Source: Chitinivibrionales bacterium
Lineage (GTDB): Bacteria > Fibrobacterota > Chitinivibrionia > Chitinivibrionales > WJKA01
Reading direction: 5' to 3'
DNA length: 64,000 nucleotides
Assembly (NCBI GenBank): GCA_014728215.1
Contig: WJLZ01000141.1
Span: 1 to 64,000 of the forward strand
Of the stretch, positions 61,969 to 64,000 are shown piece after piece. The position numbers and the translations under genes were made by a program. Positions within the stretch are counted from its first letter, which is position 1. The number at the start of each line of letters is the position of its first letter. The notes under the pieces were generated by a model, which saw only the letters and a list, made by a program, of their open reading frames with translations, did not search any database and was not told the DNA's origin.

Positions 61969-63003
61969 TCACGAAATCCATTTCACCAGCTTGATGATCC
62001 CTAATTTTACTTTTTTCCGGTGGGTGGTACCGACAGCGGTCTCAAGTTCTTTTTCGTGCTCGAGATACCAGTGGTAGGCGCGGGTCAGCATGTCGACATT
62101 GGAATCTTTGGCTTTCCATCCGAGCATATTCCGTGCCTTTGCGGTATCGAACCAGACATCGTGGCTGAGGATATAGTAGTGGTAATCGACAAAGGGGGAA
62201 ATCCGGAGGAAATCGAGTACCTGGAGGACCGCGCGAGCGGGTTTTGTGGGCACGGAAACAATTTTTGTTTTCGTACCGGCATTTTTCACCAGGCCTTCAA
62301 GATCGCCCCGGAGGGTAGTGAATTCCTGGGCGCCAATATTGAAATCTTCACCCCGGCAGGATTTTTCGAGCGTCAAACAACAGGCTTCGGCCAAATCATA
62401 GGCGCTTACCAGTTGAAACCGGTTGTCACCTTTACCGAAAATATAAAAATTCTTTCCTTTTTTCACCCAGTCGAAAAGTATTTGCTGGATTCCGAGCCGG
62501 CCTTCATCGAGGATGGTCCGGGGGCGGATAATGGAAATATCCATGCGGTCTTTGAATGACTGACATATCCCTTCACCGGCAGCCTTGGATTTGCCGTAAT
62601 TGCCGAAAGGATTGAGCGGCGCCGACTCATCGATAGGGATTTTGGTTGGAATGCCGTAGGCCGAACTCGATGAGATATAGACAAACTTTTTTGTTCCCCC
62701 TTTTTCGGCATGCTCGAGCATGTTTCTGGTGCCGTTGACATTAACGGACCAGAACCGTTTTCCCGACCGGGAAACAGGCACCAGCGCAGCATTATGAATC
62801 ACCGCATCGGTACCCTCGACAGCCCGGGCAACAACAGCGGAATCGAGTATATCACCCTGAATGAACTCGACCTTTTTTTCCAGGTCGGAATCGTTAAGAT
62901 CGGCAACATCAAGAATCCGGACATCATACCCGCGATCAAGCAGATGACGGGTTAAGTGAACCCCGAAAAATCCTGCGCCGCCGGTTACTAAAACTTTTTT
63001 CAA
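61969..63003 (-). CDS. NAD(P)-dependent epimerase/dehydratase (extended SDR)
   Basis: Extended short-chain dehydrogenase, 344 residues. VLVTGGAGFFGVHL has the GxxGxxG NAD motif at the very start, and the active-site pair is YGKSK (Y-x3-K) with SSSSAYG before it. The TTG at 63003 is taken as start because it gives LKKVLVTGG directly and overlaps the upstream stop as TTGA (4 bp). A GTG at 63030 is also possible. Likely substrates are nucleotide-activated sugars, or less likely sterol-like alcohols. It is coupled to the next epimerase-like gene. Confidence 0.88.
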   Translation of the reverse strand: MKKVLVTGGAGFFGVHLTRHLLDRGYDVRILDVADLNDSDLEKKVEFIQGDILDSAVVARAVEGTDAVIHNAALVPVSRSGKRFWSVNVNGTRNMLEHAEKGGTKKFVYISSSSAYGIPTKIPIDESAPLNPFGNYGKSKAAGEGICQSFKDRMDISIIRPRTILDEGRLGIQQILFDWVKKGKNFYIFGKGDNRFQLVSAYDLAEACCLTLEKSCRGEDFNIGAQEFTTLRGDLEGLVKNAGTKTKIVSVPTKPARAVLQVLDFLRISPFVDYHYYILSHDVWFDTAKARNMLGWKAKDSNVDMLTRAYHWYLEHEKELETAVGTTHRKKVKLGIIKLVKWIS

Positions 63004-64000
63004 ATATCCATCCCGTTTTTCCGGCACCACTCAATCGAGCGTTTCATGCCTTCACGAAGATCGATTTTGGGTTGATATCCCAGCTCCTTTTTGGCCTTTT
63101 CGATACTGCAGGCGATATTCTTGTTCATTTCGCCAACCACGTGAACCTCGGTCCAGTAGAGACCGGTGGCCTGGATAGCCAGATCGGAGATTTCGGCGAT
63201 CAGGCAGGATATGCCGGGAACATGGCGAGGCTGGAAATTATCGACACCCAGCAGGTCGGCAACGGTGCGGTAGATTTCGATTGTCGGGTATGGACGCTCA
63301 TCGGCGATCCAGTAGATCTGGCCGTTGGCTTTTTCGTTCTTTTCAGCAAGAACGATCCCCTGGACGATATTATCGACGTAGGACATGCTCCGAAGATTGG
63401 AGCCGTCACCGAAAACCAACGGATTGCCGGCCTTGATCATGTTGAAAAATCTGCTTTGGCGGGCCGGTTGATTGGGACCATAAAACCAGCATGGACGGAT
63501 AATGACGGTCTCGATTTTGCCCTGCTGCTGAAAGCGGGTGACGATTTTTTCGGCATCGGCTTTGCTTCGGCCATAGGCCATATAGGGATTATAGGAAGTA
63601 GATTCGGTCATCTGGATTTTCTTGCCCCGGGTTGTTCCCGCAGGAGAGTTGCTGCTGATGAAAACAAACCGTTTGACTCCGGCATAGGATGCTGCGGTGA
63701 TCATGTTTTCGGTACCACGGGTATTGATCTCGTGGAGTTCCCGGACAAACTTAGGATGAATCAAACCGGCGCAATGGATAACCGTATCGACTCCATTAGC
63801 CACATTCATGAGTGTCGTCGGATCGGTAAGATCGCCTTCCACAATCTCGGCACCGAGTTCTTTCAGATACGAGGTATCGGTACCTCTCAACACAAGACAC
63901 CGGACATCCCGTGTCTCGACATCGAACTCATCACTGCCTTTAATTAAGGTTTCAACCAGGGTCGTTCCAAGCCATCCGGGGGCACCAGTTATAAGTGTTT
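63000..64000 (-). CDS. NAD-dependent epimerase/dehydratase, 5' end beyond window
   Basis: The open frame continues to the right edge: bases 63894-64000 encode TLITGAPGWLGTTLVETL, the GxxGxxG Rossmann motif, so the real start lies just outside the window. The active site is YMAYGRSK with SSNSPAG before it (S, Y, K all present). Later IIRPCWFYGPNQPARQS fits extended SDRs acting on UDP-sugars. A close paralogue overlaps its 3' end by 4 bp. Together they suggest a two-step sugar or lipid modification. Confident about the fold, not the substrate. Confidence 0.87.
   Translation of the reverse strand, partial: TLITGAPGWLGTTLVETLIKGSDEFDVETRDVRCLVLRGTDTSYLKELGAEIVEGDLTDPTTLMNVANGVDTVIHCAGLIHPKFVRELHEINTRGTENMITAASYAGVKRFVFISSNSPAGTTRGKKIQMTESTSYNPYMAYGRSKADAEKIVTRFQQQGKIETVIIRPCWFYGPNQPARQSRFFNMIKAGNPLVFGDGSNLRSMSYVDNIVQGIVLAEKNEKANGQIYWIADERPYPTIEIYRTVADLLGVDNFQPRHVPGISCLIAEISDLAIQATGLYWTEVHVVGEMNKNIACSIEKAKKELGYQPKIDLREGMKRSIEWCRKNGMDI

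Noticed and set aside
1-64000. Mobile elements, CRISPR, prophage, tRNA or rRNA
   Set aside because: No transposase, integrase, phage protein, regular direct-repeat array or tRNA-like TTCGAATCC arm was seen. The short repeats listed are too short and degenerate for CRISPR.

Overview
The window looks like a chromosomal segment of a Gram-negative, probably anaerobic bacterium from the FCB side of the tree. Fibrobacterota (the Chitinivibrio/Chitinispirillum side) is my best guess, but this is an inference. The evidence is an outer-membrane secretin with a full pilMNOPQ set, an MlaE-type permease, a membrane-bound lytic transglycosylase, a class III (oxygen-sensitive) ribonucleotide reductase with its activase, LL-diaminopimelate aminotransferase instead of the DapC/D/E route, and a giant secreted protein whose C-terminus resembles a type IX/FlgD-like sorting tail. 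I see no phage, transposon, CRISPR, tRNA or rRNA. The content is mostly housekeeping, with two regions of surface and signalling genes.

Layout. 1-4 kb (-): riboflavin operon ribD-ribE-ribBA-ribH-nusB. 4.1-9.8 kb: an odd sigma-like membrane protein, a radical SAM protein, a TPR protein, purB and a PHP phosphatase. 9.8-12.6 kb (-): nrdD-nrdG. 12.9-19.1 kb (-): a small lipoprotein behind the type IV pilus assembly operon pilM-N-O-(AMIN-SH3-PilP fusion)-pilQ. 19.5-24 kb: a pilin-like small membrane protein, rlmH, an HDOD signalling protein with a small partner, a PilZ protein and a GpgS-like glycosyltransferase. 24.1-32.6 kb (+): the conserved translation/envelope run rplM-rpsI-rpsB-tsf-pyrH-frr | uppS-cdsA-dxr-rseP. 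32.8-38.8 kb: a histidine kinase, a response regulator with an RsbW-like output, an NSS transporter, and a receiver-HDOD protein. 39.1-45.8 kb: a 2246-residue secreted repeat protein. 45.9-55.8 kb: a CDP-alcohol phosphatidyltransferase, L28, a secreted two-domain lectin-like protein, a membrane sensor-like protein, an MltD-like transglycosylase, an esterase, dapL and an unpartnered mlaE. 56-64 kb: an FGGY kinase, a DUF362 protein, GtrA, a YfhO-like giant membrane protein, and two overlapping sugar-nucleotide epimerase-like genes, the last running off the right edge.

How the genes fit together. The pilus operon is flanked by HDOD and PilZ signalling proteins, which suggests a locally clustered motility/adhesion control module. 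The kinase/RsbW-type regulator pair and the REC-HDOD protein form a second signalling cluster. It lies just before the giant adhesin-like protein.

The best candidate for something new is that giant gene. It is built of four alternating A/B pairs of roughly 100-residue units that share a YPxQ[FWY] motif. It is preceded by a perfect CRP-type palindrome (TGTGA-N6-TCACA) placed exactly where a class II activator site should lie relative to a TATAAT box. Other points worth attention are short-period (7- and 8-bp) degenerate repeats of several unrelated sequences between genes, interlocked inverted repeats before the NSS transporter, a possible structured leader before rpsB, and a truncated ECF-sigma-like domain anchored to the membrane.
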